From JAAFHN01 sp031421855 (GTDB lineage Bacteria > Pseudomonadota > Gammaproteobacteria > Burkholderiales > Burkholderiaceae_C), in assembly GCA_031421855.1 (NCBI GenBank), contig JANOPN010000158.1, positions 1 through 63,134 of the forward strand: DNA of 63,134 nucleotides. The letters are read 5' to 3'. The notes beneath the pieces are model-generated. The model ran no database searches and was not told the DNA's origin. It was given only the letters and a program-made list of their open reading frames with translations. The translations under genes were made by a program, and so were the position numbers. Positions within the stretch are counted from its first letter, which is position 1; each line of letters begins with the position of its first letter. Below are positions 24,571-33,398 of this stretch, piece by piece.

Positions 24571-25623
24571 TTAGTTGCCGGATTGTAGGAGTGCCGAGGC
24601 TGGCTTGCCGCCGCCTGCGATCAGAGATTTTGCGCTGGTGGAGCGCTCGCGCCAGACGACACGGATGTCGTTGAGACTCTCGCGGTTGACGAGCGACCGT
24701 TCCTGGACGCTCAACTCACCGACGCGCAGCCGGCCAATGACCTCGAAATACTTGGTGCTGACGCTGTGCTGGGTGTCGTTGAGCTGGGTCGCGACTTGCG
24801 GCACAACACGGCCAACCTCGACCAAAGACTTGAATGGATCTCGATCGCGAACACTCACAATTTTGCGGGCATCGGCGATATCGATGGTCGGGACGCTGGC
24901 AAATATGGTCTCGGCCGACGCGGTGTTCATGTTTACTGGCGTGGGTTTAGGTAGTAAAGAAACAAATGGTGCCAACTTCAAAAGCGCATTTTTGGACAAG
25001 CCCATGCGTTGCAGATCCTCAATTCGGGTGGCTTTTAGCGGCGTTGAAGCGCTGACTACCCCCTCGCGGCCCGGATCGCTTGAAAAACGTAGATTTTCAG
25101 CGACGGTACGCGCCTGGGTCTCGCTCAACTCCAAAAAGGCGACAAGCCGCAGCCACGATCTCATCTGCGCTTCGTTGATTTTGCCGCCCTCGACCAACCC
25201 GCCGATGTTGAAGCGCGACTGCATGTCGGTCATTTGACCCGACAAAAACACATCGTCGCTGTCGTCCAAGAGTGCGCTATTGGCTTGGTCCGCTGCCAAA
25301 AAGCTCGACAAGCGCGACTCTTCAAGCCCAATCGACCACGGCTCGCCCAAATGGTCGACGGCACCTGCACGTAAATCCTCTCGAAGAATTAGCCTCGCCC
25401 AATCGAGTGCACCAACCAGCAGCGCACTGGCTTGAACGCGCGCACGCTCGGACGCCTCAACCTCGGTCGCCCGAAATTGCTGCCAAACGGCTGCCGCGGC
25501 CAAACTCGCGACCAAGGTCACGGTCAGCATGGCCATCAAAATGGCAACGCCCAGCTGTCCAGACTTCCGCTGCGCGAAGCGTGGAGTACCTGGCGAAAAA
25601 CGAAATGACTGCGCCAAGTTCAT
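24571..25623 (-). CDS. gspK: Type II secretion minor pseudopilin GspK
   Basis: 350 residues with a prepilin-type leader ending QLG before VAILMAMLTVTLVASLAAAAV. GspK-type pilins lack the Glu at position 5 of the mature protein, as here. The large globular domain contains a helix-hairpin-like segment (PTPVNMNTASAETIFASVP). It caps the pseudopilus tip with GspI and GspJ. It overlaps gspJ by 4 bp. Confidence 0.93.
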   Translation of the reverse strand: MNLAQSFRFSPGTPRFAQRKSGQLGVAILMAMLTVTLVASLAAAAVWQQFRATEVEASERARVQASALLVGALDWARLILREDLRAGAVDHLGEPWSIGLEESRLSSFLAADQANSALLDDSDDVFLSGQMTDMQSRFNIGGLVEGGKINEAQMRSWLRLVAFLELSETQARTVAENLRFSSDPGREGVVSASTPLKATRIEDLQRMGLSKNALLKLAPFVSLLPKPTPVNMNTASAETIFASVPTIDIADARKIVSVRDRDPFKSLVEVGRVVPQVATQLNDTQHSVSTKYFEVIGRLRVGELSVQERSLVNRESLNDIRVVWRERSTSAKSLIAGGGKPASALLQSGN

Positions 25624-26405
25624 CCTTGACTCGGCACAAATTGCGGGCGGATCCAGTCCTTGGTCAAACTACCACCCATCGCGGTATCACCGCCAGCCCT
25701 GAGATCCGGTGTGAGTATCAGCCGCACGCCGTCAGGAACCTGCCCGACCGCGCTGGACTGAACCGTGGTTGGCGCCAAGCGAGGGGGTTGTAAAGCGCCG
25801 CCCGCACCCGACACAGCAGCTTGACGCAACGCGTCAGCGGCGGCAAGCGTTTGACGCGTGAGTTCAGCGGCGTTGGCTTGCTCGGCTGCCGACAAAGGAT
25901 TGACCCACGCGTTTTGGCGATAAAAATACACTTGCCAATTGCTCAGCGCGACCAGTCGCACCGAGTCGGGTCTCGCCGTCGCACTCGCCAATGCCGCTCG
26001 ATCCCAAAATGACAACAACTCTGTCCGATTGCGCGCAAGCGGGCTTTGCCACCGCACCAACATGTGACCGTCATCGGTTAACTCACGCGACCAGCTGACG
26101 ACCCGCAGGCCCGCGCCGGGCTCCTGAGCATCGCGGCGGGTCAAGCGCAATCGTGCGCCATCAAATTCGATCGCGGTGACCAGATCAGTCGCAACCACCG
26201 AGTTGAGGTCAACCTCCCATTGCGACAGGGTCGCCTGCATCGTGAGCAAGCTGTCGCTCGCTGCCCGAGTTTGCGCTTGCGTTTTGAGCAAACCATCGAC
26301 TGAGCGCCAGCTCAAACCCGCCATGATGGCCAACGCAACCAGCGCGACCAGCACTTCGATCAGCGTGAAGCCAAAATCAGCCCTAGGGTGTTTGCTCATC
26401 ATCAA
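25620..26405 (-). CDS. gspJ: Type II secretion minor pseudopilin GspJ
   Basis: 261 residues with the class III leader and cleavage motif FGFTLIEVLVALVALAIMAG near residue 12, Glu5 of the mature chain present. The rest is a beta-rich pilin head. It overlaps gspI and gspK by 4 bp each. Confidence 0.93.
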   Translation of the reverse strand: MMMSKHPRADFGFTLIEVLVALVALAIMAGLSWRSVDGLLKTQAQTRAASDSLLTMQATLSQWEVDLNSVVATDLVTAIEFDGARLRLTRRDAQEPGAGLRVVSWSRELTDDGHMLVRWQSPLARNRTELLSFWDRAALASATARPDSVRLVALSNWQVYFYRQNAWVNPLSAAEQANAAELTRQTLAAADALRQAAVSGAGGALQPPRLAPTTVQSSAVGQVPDGVRLILTPDLRAGGDTAMGGSLTKDWIRPQFVPSQG

Positions 26406-26797
26406 TACCGCGCCAAAATCGTGCTGATCCGCACCACTTGCAACGCCTGCGGCTCGTCGCTGTCACGTACTTTGGCATCAATTCGGCGGAAATTGGGGTT
26501 TGGCGTCGGCGCAATAGACAAGGTACCTCCAAATTTGCGGCCACCCTGTTCGCACGCAAAACTCTGATCTCCGGCACCCGGATACAAACGTGACAACCGC
26601 AGCTTGACCAACTCGTTTTCGGCGCAAAGCTGCGCCAACAGCACGTCAGCTTGACGCTGCGTGCTGCTCGTTAGGGCGCCCGCGGCATTGCTGGCGGCTG
26701 CCAAAGCAATCGCGACAATGGCGAGCGCGACCAACACTTCGATCAACGTCATGCCGAGATCGCCAACTCGTTTGCTCCGCTTCGGTATCCGCATCAC
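26402..26797 (-). CDS. gspI: Type II secretion minor pseudopilin GspI
   Basis: 131 residues with leader then GMTLIEVLVALAIVAIALA (cleavage after Gly15). Size and the LxLxxL pattern fit GspI, the tip-initiating pilin. It overlaps gspH and gspJ by 4 bp. Confidence 0.93.
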   Translation of the reverse strand: MMRIPKRSKRVGDLGMTLIEVLVALAIVAIALAAASNAAGALTSSTQRQADVLLAQLCAENELVKLRLSRLYPGAGDQSFACEQGGRKFGGTLSIAPTPNPNFRRIDAKVRDSDEPQALQVVRISTILARY

Positions 26798-27312
26798 TTT
26801 GGAGCATCCAATGCTTGCGTTACGCCGACTTGGAACGGTCGAATGCCGTCGGTCGACACCACAATTGCGCGCTCACCCAATGAAACACGCACCGACTGCG
26901 CCCCGATCAGTGGCTCGGGCCCCAAAATAATGCGCTCGGGTTTGACCCCGTTTGAAAGCACCCCGTCGGCCAGCACTTGCGCGCGCGTTCCCGTTTGGCG
27001 CCATTGATTGTTGGCCCCAGCAATGGCCGGCTCAAATACAAAACCCTTCTCGCTGGTCGACCAGCTGATGGGAACGCCTGTGGCTCTGCTGCGCGCACGC
27101 GCACCGTCGAACAACGCGGCCAATCGCTGGCCCTCTTGCTCCAGTTGGCTGTCGCTGCTGTCACGCAAGGCCACAACGGCCAACCCGCCCGCCACCGCGA
27201 CGATTGCCACGACGACCATCAACTCTAGCAGCGTAAAGCCGCCAACACGAGCCGACCGCGCTAGCCGATTTGAAACAGACAACAAACTATTGCCAGCTAC
27301 CGATGTCGGCAT
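26794..27312 (-). CDS. gspH: Type II secretion minor pseudopilin GspH
   Basis: 172 residues from the ATG at 27312, which has an AAGGA ribosome site 5 bases upstream; an ATG at 27348 lacks one. The leader is followed by GFTLLELMVVVAIVAVAGG. This start lies 26 bp inside the gspG 3' end. The head matches the GspH/FimT-type domain. It overlaps gspI by 4 bp. Confidence 0.92.
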   Translation of the reverse strand: MPTSVAGNSLLSVSNRLARSARVGGFTLLELMVVVAIVAVAGGLAVVALRDSSDSQLEQEGQRLAALFDGARARSRATGVPISWSTSEKGFVFEPAIAGANNQWRQTGTRAQVLADGVLSNGVKPERIILGPEPLIGAQSVRVSLGERAIVVSTDGIRPFQVGVTQALDAPK

Positions 27313-27763
27313 TTTTTCCTTCGCCGCCGCTTTGCCCATCGGCACCAAAACTCAGCACGTCGACCTCTGCTTTGACGCCAGGATTCAGGTACTGATATGG
27401 GCGGCCCCATGGATCGTTTGGCAATTTTTCAAGGTAGGGCTTCCAGTTGCCTGGGATCGGATTGGTGGACGGCTTCGCGACCAGGGCTTTGAGCCCTTGC
27501 TCTCCTGTTGGAAAACGCTGGTTGTCCAGTTTGTACAGTTTGAGCGCCTGCATGACGTTGTTGACATCGGTTCTGGCAGCGGTGGCTCGTGCATCGTCGG
27601 TGCGATCAAGCAGGCTTGGCACAATCAACGCAGCCAACACGCCAATGATGACCAGCACCACCATCAATTCAATCAGGGTGAAGCCCATTGCTCGCCGCAA
27701 TAACGATTGGCCGTTTGGCTTGGTTGACGAAGGGAAAGCAGCGAAATTGGCAGTGTGTGGCAT
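27287..27763 (-). CDS. gspG: Type II secretion major pseudopilin GspG
   Basis: 158 residues, leader then GFTLIELMVVLVIIGVLAAL (cleavage after Gly27). The calcium-binding loop and conserved end of GspG are visible: LDNQRFPTGEQGL, LPNDPWGRPYQYLNPG and FGADGQSGGEG. The 26-residue leader is long for the family; the internal ATG before GFTLIE would leave almost no leader, so the long form is preferred. First gene of the minus-strand cluster, diverging from gspC across a 61-bp gap. Confidence 0.95.
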   Translation of the reverse strand: MPHTANFAAFPSSTKPNGQSLLRRAMGFTLIELMVVLVIIGVLAALIVPSLLDRTDDARATAARTDVNNVMQALKLYKLDNQRFPTGEQGLKALVAKPSTNPIPGNWKPYLEKLPNDPWGRPYQYLNPGVKAEVDVLSFGADGQSGGEGKNADIGSWQ

Positions 27764-27824
27764 GCAACATCAGCTGCGTTGGCAGCCGCGATAAAAACAA
27801 ACGTGCCTGAATGATAATCAAACC

Positions 27825-28274
27825 ATGGCATCCCTCAGACAAACGCTCGCCCGCTGGCCAACCGCCCTGGTCTGGGGCTTAGTCGGGTTCAGCTCAGTCG
27901 CATGGTGGCTTCAGGTCCGCACAACCCACGCAGCCAACACATTGGCACCCCCAGCCGCGATGGCGGCAACGTCGCCGCCAGACACTGGGGCGATCGCTCG
28001 GCTACTGGGCGCAGGCGCCCGGTCGAACACGGTCGCCGCCGCTGTCGCACCGCCTGCTAGCAGCCGCTTTGTGATCGTCGGGATCGCGGCATCGGGCGCT
28101 AACTCGGTTGCCTTGATCGCCGTCGACGGCAAACCGGCCAAGCCTTTTGTCGTTGGGGCGGAAGCCACGAGCGGGTGGGTCATCAAATCGATCAGTGGGC
28201 GGCGAGTTGAACTCGGCACATCGCTTCAAGCGCCAGTCTCCCTGACGCTTGAATTGCCTGCAAAGACCAACTAG
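27825..28274 (+). CDS. gspC: Type II secretion inner-membrane protein GspC (short form)
   Basis: 149 residues: one transmembrane helix (about 13-33, ALVWGLVGFSSVAWWLQV), a Pro/Ala linker and the homology-region domain (RFVIVGIAASGANSVALIAVDG...GWVIKSI) that binds the GspD N0 domain. The chain ends there, so the C-terminal PDZ or coiled-coil domain of longer GspC proteins is absent; short forms are known in Burkholderiales. It is transcribed away from gspG. Confidence 0.88.
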   Translation: MASLRQTLARWPTALVWGLVGFSSVAWWLQVRTTHAANTLAPPAAMAATSPPDTGAIARLLGAGARSNTVAAAVAPPASSRFVIVGIAASGANSVALIAVDGKPAKPFVVGAEATSGWVIKSISGRRVELGTSLQAPVSLTLELPAKTN

Positions 28275-28319
28275 CCGTTCAACGCGGCAGTCGAACGGCA
28301 CAACGCCAAGGAGCTTACG

Positions 28320-30272
28320 TTGCAAACGCCGAGGCCAAACGCTCCATCTAACGCACTCGTAGACCAGTTGACGAAAGAGCTCGCTGGGCACGCGCCGTTT
28401 TCAAAAATGACTCAGGCGAACCTTCGTTTCGTCGTAACCCACGCAAACGCCCGCTACTTCAGACCTGACGAGACCCTGATTGAGCCTGCAAGCGGTATCG
28501 CGAGCGCCGTTTTCATCATCCGCCGAGGCAGCGTCACGGGGGTTCATGGACTCGCCGACGTGGTCGGAAATGCATTCGAATACGAAGCGGGCGACGTGTT
28601 TCCCGTCAGTGCGGTGCTCAGTGCTCGCGCGGTGTCAGCTCACTACCGAGCGACTTCTGACACCTTTGTGTGGATGTTGCCGACTGTGCATGTCAACACT
28701 TTGGCGCAAACCTGCCCGGTTTTCGCCGACTTCATCAATGGGCGCGTGCTTCACTTTTTGCAGATGTCCCGCGACGCGCTTCGTCAGTCGTATTCGGCAC
28801 GGTCCATGTTGGAGCAGTCCTTGGAGCGGCCTCTGGCTCGCGTCATGCACACCCAACCCCTGATTTGCGCACCCAGCACGTCGTTGACTCAAGCGCTGTC
28901 GCAAATGCACGAGCGCCGCGTCGGTTCGATGCTGGTTGTGGGCCAACAGTCTGAGCTTCTGGGTATTCTGACTCGGTACGACATTTTGAGCAAAATCACG
29001 CTGGCTCAAGTGCCTTTGTCAACTGCGATTGAACAAGTCATGACCAGCCCAGTCCATGCACTGACAGACGAGCATACCGCTCAAGACGCGGCACTTTTGA
29101 TGTCTCGCCATGGCGTTCGGCATGTTCCGGTGACGCGCTCGAGCGCCGTCGTTGGCATTGTTTCGGAGCGCGATCTGTTTGCGTTGCAGCGCTTGAGCAT
29201 CAAGCAAATCAGCACCGCCATTCGAGCGTCAGCGGATGTGCCATCACTTGCCCACTGCGCAAGCGATATCCGCGATTTGGCTAAAGACTTGCTCGCCCAA
29301 GGTGTCCACTCGCGCCAGCTAACCGGTTTGATCAGCCACCTCAACGACGTGCTCACTCAGCAACTTGTGACCCTGACCGCCAAAGCGCACGGTGTCAGCG
29401 CAAATGAGTTTTGTTGGATTGCGCTCGGGTCAGAGGGTCGCGGCGAGCAAACCATCTCAACCGATCAAGACAACGCGTTGATTTTGTCGAACGAAGCCAG
29501 TGCTGGCGATGTCAGCCGACTGATGATGATGGCTAAAGATGTCAACATGGCCTTGGATGCCTGTGGTTTTCCGCTTTGTGAAGGCGGCATCATGGCATCT
29601 GAGCCGCAGTGCTGCATGCGCTTGGACCAATGGAAGACTCGGTTTGAGGAGTGGGTTCAATTTGGCACGCCCGAACACTTGCTGAACGCCAGCATCTTTT
29701 TTGATTTCAGGTCTTTGTGCGGGAAAAGCGCTTTGGCTGACGAGTTGCGCGCTCACGTCACGCCACTGGCCAAGGGCAGTCGAAAGTTTTTGAATTTACT
29801 CGCTGTAAACGGTTTGAGCATCGACGTGCCACTCAACTGGCTCGGCGCGGTCGACACCACCAAACACAACGGGGTCGCCACCATCGACCTCAAACTGCAA
29901 GGAACCGCGCTCGTTGTGACTGCCGCCCGCGTTTTCGCGCTCGCATTTGGCATTGAAGCCACCGCGACCGCGCAGCGCCTGCAGGCGTTTGGTCGCATGG
30001 CCAACGTGCCTCAGCACGAGTACGAAGCTTGGGTCACGGGTTTTGAATTTTTGCAAACTCTGCGACTGCGGGTGCAGTTGGAACTTGGATCGGAGCCCAC
30101 CACACCGCAAAACCCATTGACTCGTGCACACCCAAAGCTCGCCGTTGACTCCGACCAACCCAACCGCGTGTCAGTTGAAGCGCTCAACGATGTCGATCGC
30201 CGCATGCTCAAGGAAAGCATGAAAGTCGCTCGCAGCATCCAACAGCGCCTGTCGATGGACTACGCACGTTGA
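28320..30272 (+). CDS. cNMP-binding/CBS/DUF294 nucleotidyltransferase-like protein
   Basis: 650 residues from a TTG start backed by a strong ribosome site (AAGGAG, 7 bases upstream). Order of domains: cyclic-nucleotide-binding-like (about 20-135), paired CBS domains (about 175-300, VMHTQPLICAPSTSLTQAL and VMTSPVHALTDEHTA), DUF294 nucleotidyltransferase (about 320-460, ALGSEGRGEQTISTDQDNAL with the G-S...D-x-D motif), and the DUF294 C-terminal domain. Such proteins are thought to sense adenine nucleotides. It overlaps the next gene by TTGA; the pairing with a DnaQ-like exonuclease recurs in proteobacteria. Confidence 0.9.
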   Translation: MQTPRPNAPSNALVDQLTKELAGHAPFSKMTQANLRFVVTHANARYFRPDETLIEPASGIASAVFIIRRGSVTGVHGLADVVGNAFEYEAGDVFPVSAVLSARAVSAHYRATSDTFVWMLPTVHVNTLAQTCPVFADFINGRVLHFLQMSRDALRQSYSARSMLEQSLERPLARVMHTQPLICAPSTSLTQALSQMHERRVGSMLVVGQQSELLGILTRYDILSKITLAQVPLSTAIEQVMTSPVHALTDEHTAQDAALLMSRHGVRHVPVTRSSAVVGIVSERDLFALQRLSIKQISTAIRASADVPSLAHCASDIRDLAKDLLAQGVHSRQLTGLISHLNDVLTQQLVTLTAKAHGVSANEFCWIALGSEGRGEQTISTDQDNALILSNEASAGDVSRLMMMAKDVNMALDACGFPLCEGGIMASEPQCCMRLDQWKTRFEEWVQFGTPEHLLNASIFFDFRSLCGKSALADELRAHVTPLAKGSRKFLNLLAVNGLSIDVPLNWLGAVDTTKHNGVATIDLKLQGTALVVTAARVFALAFGIEATATAQRLQAFGRMANVPQHEYEAWVTGFEFLQTLRLRVQLELGSEPTTPQNPLTRAHPKLAVDSDQPNRVSVEALNDVDRRMLKESMKVARSIQQRLSMDYAR

Positions 30273-30940
30273 CGCCTTTGCGTTCACTGCATGAATCGTT
30301 GGCGCATCCGCTGCGGCGATGGCTCGATCAACGCGCAGGCCGTTTCAGCGAGACACGGTGGGTAGTGGTCGACGTGGAGACCAGCGGGCTTGATCCGCGC
30401 AGCGACAAGCTTCTAGCGATTGCCGCAGTCGCCGTGCGAGTGGACTGGGCAAACAAGGCCTTGAGCATTGACCCAGCGGACAGCTTCGAGATTGTGGTTC
30501 GCAACGAGGTCGCCTCATCAAGCGACAACATCTTGCTGCACGGCATCGGCGCGCAGGCTCAAAGCGATGGCGCACCGGTTGAACAAGCCCTTCGCGCGTT
30601 TTACGGCTTCGTTGATACCAGCCCGTTGGTCGCTTTCCACGCGGCTTTTGACGAGACCATGTTGGCACGCGCCCATCAATTGGTTGCGATCGGCCAACCT
30701 GTCAACCCCTGGATTGACATCGCCGAGCTTTGCCGCGTGTGCTGGCCGGACACGGGCAAACGCAGCTTAGACGAGTGGATGGCGCACTTGGGGTTGACGT
30801 GCGCGCACCGCCACCAAGCGCCAGCCGATGCCTGGGTCGAGGCGGAAGTCTTGCAAATGCTGTGGCCAGCGGTCGCTGCAAAGTGCCAGACATTCAGCCA
30901 AGCGCAGTCGCTCGCGGCGCAGAGTCGATGGTTGAAATGA
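30269..30940 (+). CDS. DnaQ-like 3'-5' exonuclease
   Basis: 223 residues of the DEDD exonuclease fold: Exo I VVVDVETSGLDP (about 32-43), Exo II VAFHAAFDETML, and an Exo III-like HRHQAPADAWVEAEV with the final His/Asp. It resembles the epsilon proofreading subunit but is a free-standing gene. The TTG start overlaps the stop of the DUF294 gene. Its 3' end overlaps the convergent cobC gene by 47 bp. Confidence 0.88.
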   Translation: MTPLRSLHESLAHPLRRWLDQRAGRFSETRWVVVDVETSGLDPRSDKLLAIAAVAVRVDWANKALSIDPADSFEIVVRNEVASSSDNILLHGIGAQAQSDGAPVEQALRAFYGFVDTSPLVAFHAAFDETMLARAHQLVAIGQPVNPWIDIAELCRVCWPDTGKRSLDEWMAHLGLTCAHRHQAPADAWVEAEVLQMLWPAVAAKCQTFSQAQSLAAQSRWLK

Positions 30941-31529
30941 ACGCGGATAGGCGATCCGCGCAAATGCGCACCACCTGAGTCGAACCAAACTCGACTGGAT
31001 CGTTGGGCCAATCAGCCGCGCTTTCGATCATTTGGCCAGACGCAATGACTTGCACCGCGCGAATGACCCCCGCGTGCGTCAACCACGCGGCGACAGGTTG
31101 TTGGTTTTGCTGACACGCCGACAACGTGTCCGCCAGTGCATGACTCACCCGACTCAACAGTTGGCGAACCGACTCGCCGCCACCCGGCTGATGGTCAATG
31201 AAGTCGTGAGTCCACCGCGACACGGCGCTCTCGCCAATGTCGGACCACGCGCGCATCTCCCAGGCGCAAAAATTCATTTCAACGAGCCGTGGATCTATTT
31301 CTAACGCGATATCGCCCCTTGGTCCCCGTATCCATTGACTCGGACGCTCACATCTTGATAGCGGAGAGCAGGTCAAGGTGATCGCGTTCGGTAGCGTCTC
31401 GGCCCACTCGGCAACGCACTGGCGCGCATGTATTTCCTGCATCGGCACGTCGGTCGCGCCATAGCACAAGCCGGTGGCGACTTCAACCTTGGGATGACGC
31501 AGCAGCCACAAATCACACGAGGCAACCAC
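30894..31529 (-). CDS. cobC: Histidine phosphatase, alpha-ribazole phosphatase-like (CobC)
   Basis: 211 residues from a GTG at 31529, which has a GAGG ribosome site and follows the cobS stop by 1 bp; a longer frame would run 150 bp into cobS. The catalytic motif is LLRHPKVEVATGLCYGATDVPM, in which the usual RHG is RHP. The conserved Arg is in CSPLSRCERPSQ, the Glu in VEMNFCAWEMRAW and the second His in LTHAGVIRAV. Alpha-ribazole-5'-phosphate dephosphorylation is the last step before adenosylcobalamin. Last gene of ilvA-cobT-cobS-cobC. Confidence 0.85.
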   Translation of the reverse strand: MVASCDLWLLRHPKVEVATGLCYGATDVPMQEIHARQCVAEWAETLPNAITLTCSPLSRCERPSQWIRGPRGDIALEIDPRLVEMNFCAWEMRAWSDIGESAVSRWTHDFIDHQPGGGESVRQLLSRVSHALADTLSACQQNQQPVAAWLTHAGVIRAVQVIASGQMIESAADWPNDPVEFGSTQVVRICADRLSAFISTIDSAPRATALG

Positions 31530-31530
31530 G

Positions 31531-32340
31531 CTAGCCTCGTTGAGCAAAGGCGGCGCAAACGGCCAAGTAAATGCCAATCTCGCAAACCTGCTGTGTTGCG
31601 CCCAAGCAGTCACCCGTGAATCCGCCAATTCGCCGCTGAAACCATGCGCCCATGCGCCACGCCAGCAGCGCGGAGATCGCGCCAACCACTATAAAAAACG
31701 TAGCATCAAAGCGAATGAATACGGTGACCAAGGCACAAAAAGCCGTCAAATTTGCCAAAAAAAGCGCTTTGAACGCGATTTTGTCGGCTAGTGGCTTGCT
31801 CTTGCTCGCGCCAGCATCACCGACATGGCTGAGCGCCGCGATCAACCATAACGCTGCGTTTCGCGAAACCACGTGCGCGCAAGCGATCACGATCGCGGCG
31901 TTCACCACGCCCCAGTTGGCCAGCTGAGCGACCGCCAGCACCTTGACCAACACCGCGACACAAATCGCCACAGCGCCGTAGGTTCCAACGCGCGAGTCTT
32001 TCATGATCTCCAAGGCTTTTTCTGGGCTGACAAAGCCGCCCAAACCGTCAGCGACGTCGGCCAAACCGTCTTCGTGAAACGCGCCGGTCAGCAGCAAACT
32101 AGCAACCAAGCTGAGCGCGCTAGCCAAGATCAAAGCAATCGGCCCTGGGCCAAATAAACCGGCAGCCGCCCAAAAAACTGCGCCGGCGCAAACACCAACT
32201 AACGCACCCACGAGCGGAAAGTAGGCCGCGCTGTCGCGCAACATTTGCGAATCGAATCCAACCCAATCGGCAAGACGGCCCGTCACCGGGATTCGGGTGA
32301 AGAACTGCACCGCGAGCAAAAAGAGCCGAATTTGGTGCAC
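31531..32340 (-). CDS. cobS: Adenosylcobinamide-GDP ribazoletransferase
   Basis: 269 residues, an integral membrane enzyme with about six to eight hydrophobic helices. The family start QIRLFLLAVQFFTRIPV and the acidic motif HEDGLADVADGLGGF (about 85-100) are diagnostic. It joins adenosylcobinamide-GDP to alpha-ribazole in the inner membrane. It is 11 bp downstream of cobT, and its stop directly precedes the cobC start. Confidence 0.95.
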   Translation of the reverse strand: MHQIRLFLLAVQFFTRIPVTGRLADWVGFDSQMLRDSAAYFPLVGALVGVCAGAVFWAAAGLFGPGPIALILASALSLVASLLLTGAFHEDGLADVADGLGGFVSPEKALEIMKDSRVGTYGAVAICVAVLVKVLAVAQLANWGVVNAAIVIACAHVVSRNAALWLIAALSHVGDAGASKSKPLADKIAFKALFLANLTAFCALVTVFIRFDATFFIVVGAISALLAWRMGAWFQRRIGGFTGDCLGATQQVCEIGIYLAVCAAFAQRG

Positions 32341-32351
32341 GTTCGCGCCCC

Positions 32352-33395
32352 TCAGATCGCTTGCGACACTTCAGCTGACTCAAAAGTCGCCATTTCAGCC
32401 ATGAAGCCGCACGCCGCTTGCAACAACGGGTAAGCCAGCAACGCACCAGTACCCTCACCGAGCCGCAACCCCAGGTCCATCAAGGGCTTGGCACCCAAAA
32501 CCTGTAGCATGGCCTTCGTACCGCGCTCAGCGCTTTCATGCGAGAACACGCAGTAATCCACCACGTTCGCGTTGATTCCACTTGCCACTAGCAAGGTCGC
32601 ACCCGCGATGAAGCCATCAACAACCACGACACGACGCTCTGACGCCGCCTGCAGCATCGCGCCCACCATCATCGCGATCTCAAAACCACCCAAAGCGGCC
32701 AAGGCGGGTATCGGGTCAATTGCATCAGCATGCAACGCCAAGCATCCGGCGAGCACCGCTTGTTTGTGACTCAGTTGTGCATCGCTCAAACCAGTGCCTC
32801 GACCGACCGCTTGCGACAAATCCACGCCACCAAGCCTCACCAACAGCATGGCCGCAGCTGAGGTGTTGCCGATTCCCATCTCGCCGAAAACGATCACGTT
32901 GCCCGGCAACCGAGAAACCAGCTCGGCGCCACGTTTCATGGCAGTTTGTGCCTCGACCACACCCATTGCGGCCTCGACCGCCGCGTTGCGCGTGCCTTTG
33001 CCGACGGACGCATCCAACCACGACACGCGGGGATCTGGCGGCACGTCGATCAAGTCAGACGCCACACCCGCATTGACCAAAGTCATCGCAAAACCCATTT
33101 GCCGCGCAAACGCATTCACCGCCGCGCCGCCGGCTCGCATATTGGCCACCATTTGCACGGTGACTGAGCTCGGATAAGCGGATACCCCTTCAGCAGCAAG
33201 GCCGTGATCAGCGGCAAAAACAACGATTTGGGGCTCAGTCAGCGCCGGCGAAATCGAGCGTTGAATCAAGCCGATTTGCAGCGCCAAACCCTCTAATCGG
33301 CCCAAAGCCCCTGTTGGCTTGGTTTTGAAGTCAATCTTGTGCTGCAGCTTGGCTTGCAACTCGGGGTCTGAAATCTTGGCAATTGTGAAAGTCAT
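32352..33395 (-). CDS. cobT: Nicotinate-nucleotide-dimethylbenzimidazole phosphoribosyltransferase
   Basis: 347 residues. KTKPTGALGRLEGLA near the start, VVFAADHGLAAEGVSAYP, GEMGIGNTSAAAMLL and the catalytic Glu in LRLGEGTGALLAYPL are CobT signatures. It makes alpha-ribazole phosphate for the lower ligand of B12. It starts 3 bp after the ilvA stop. I see no cobalamin riboswitch upstream of ilvA or within the cluster. Confidence 0.96.
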   Translation of the reverse strand: MTFTIAKISDPELQAKLQHKIDFKTKPTGALGRLEGLALQIGLIQRSISPALTEPQIVVFAADHGLAAEGVSAYPSSVTVQMVANMRAGGAAVNAFARQMGFAMTLVNAGVASDLIDVPPDPRVSWLDASVGKGTRNAAVEAAMGVVEAQTAMKRGAELVSRLPGNVIVFGEMGIGNTSAAAMLLVRLGGVDLSQAVGRGTGLSDAQLSHKQAVLAGCLALHADAIDPIPALAALGGFEIAMMVGAMLQAASERRVVVVDGFIAGATLLVASGINANVVDYCVFSHESAERGTKAMLQVLGAKPLMDLGLRLGEGTGALLAYPLLQAACGFMAEMATFESAEVSQAI

Positions 33396-33398
33396 GAA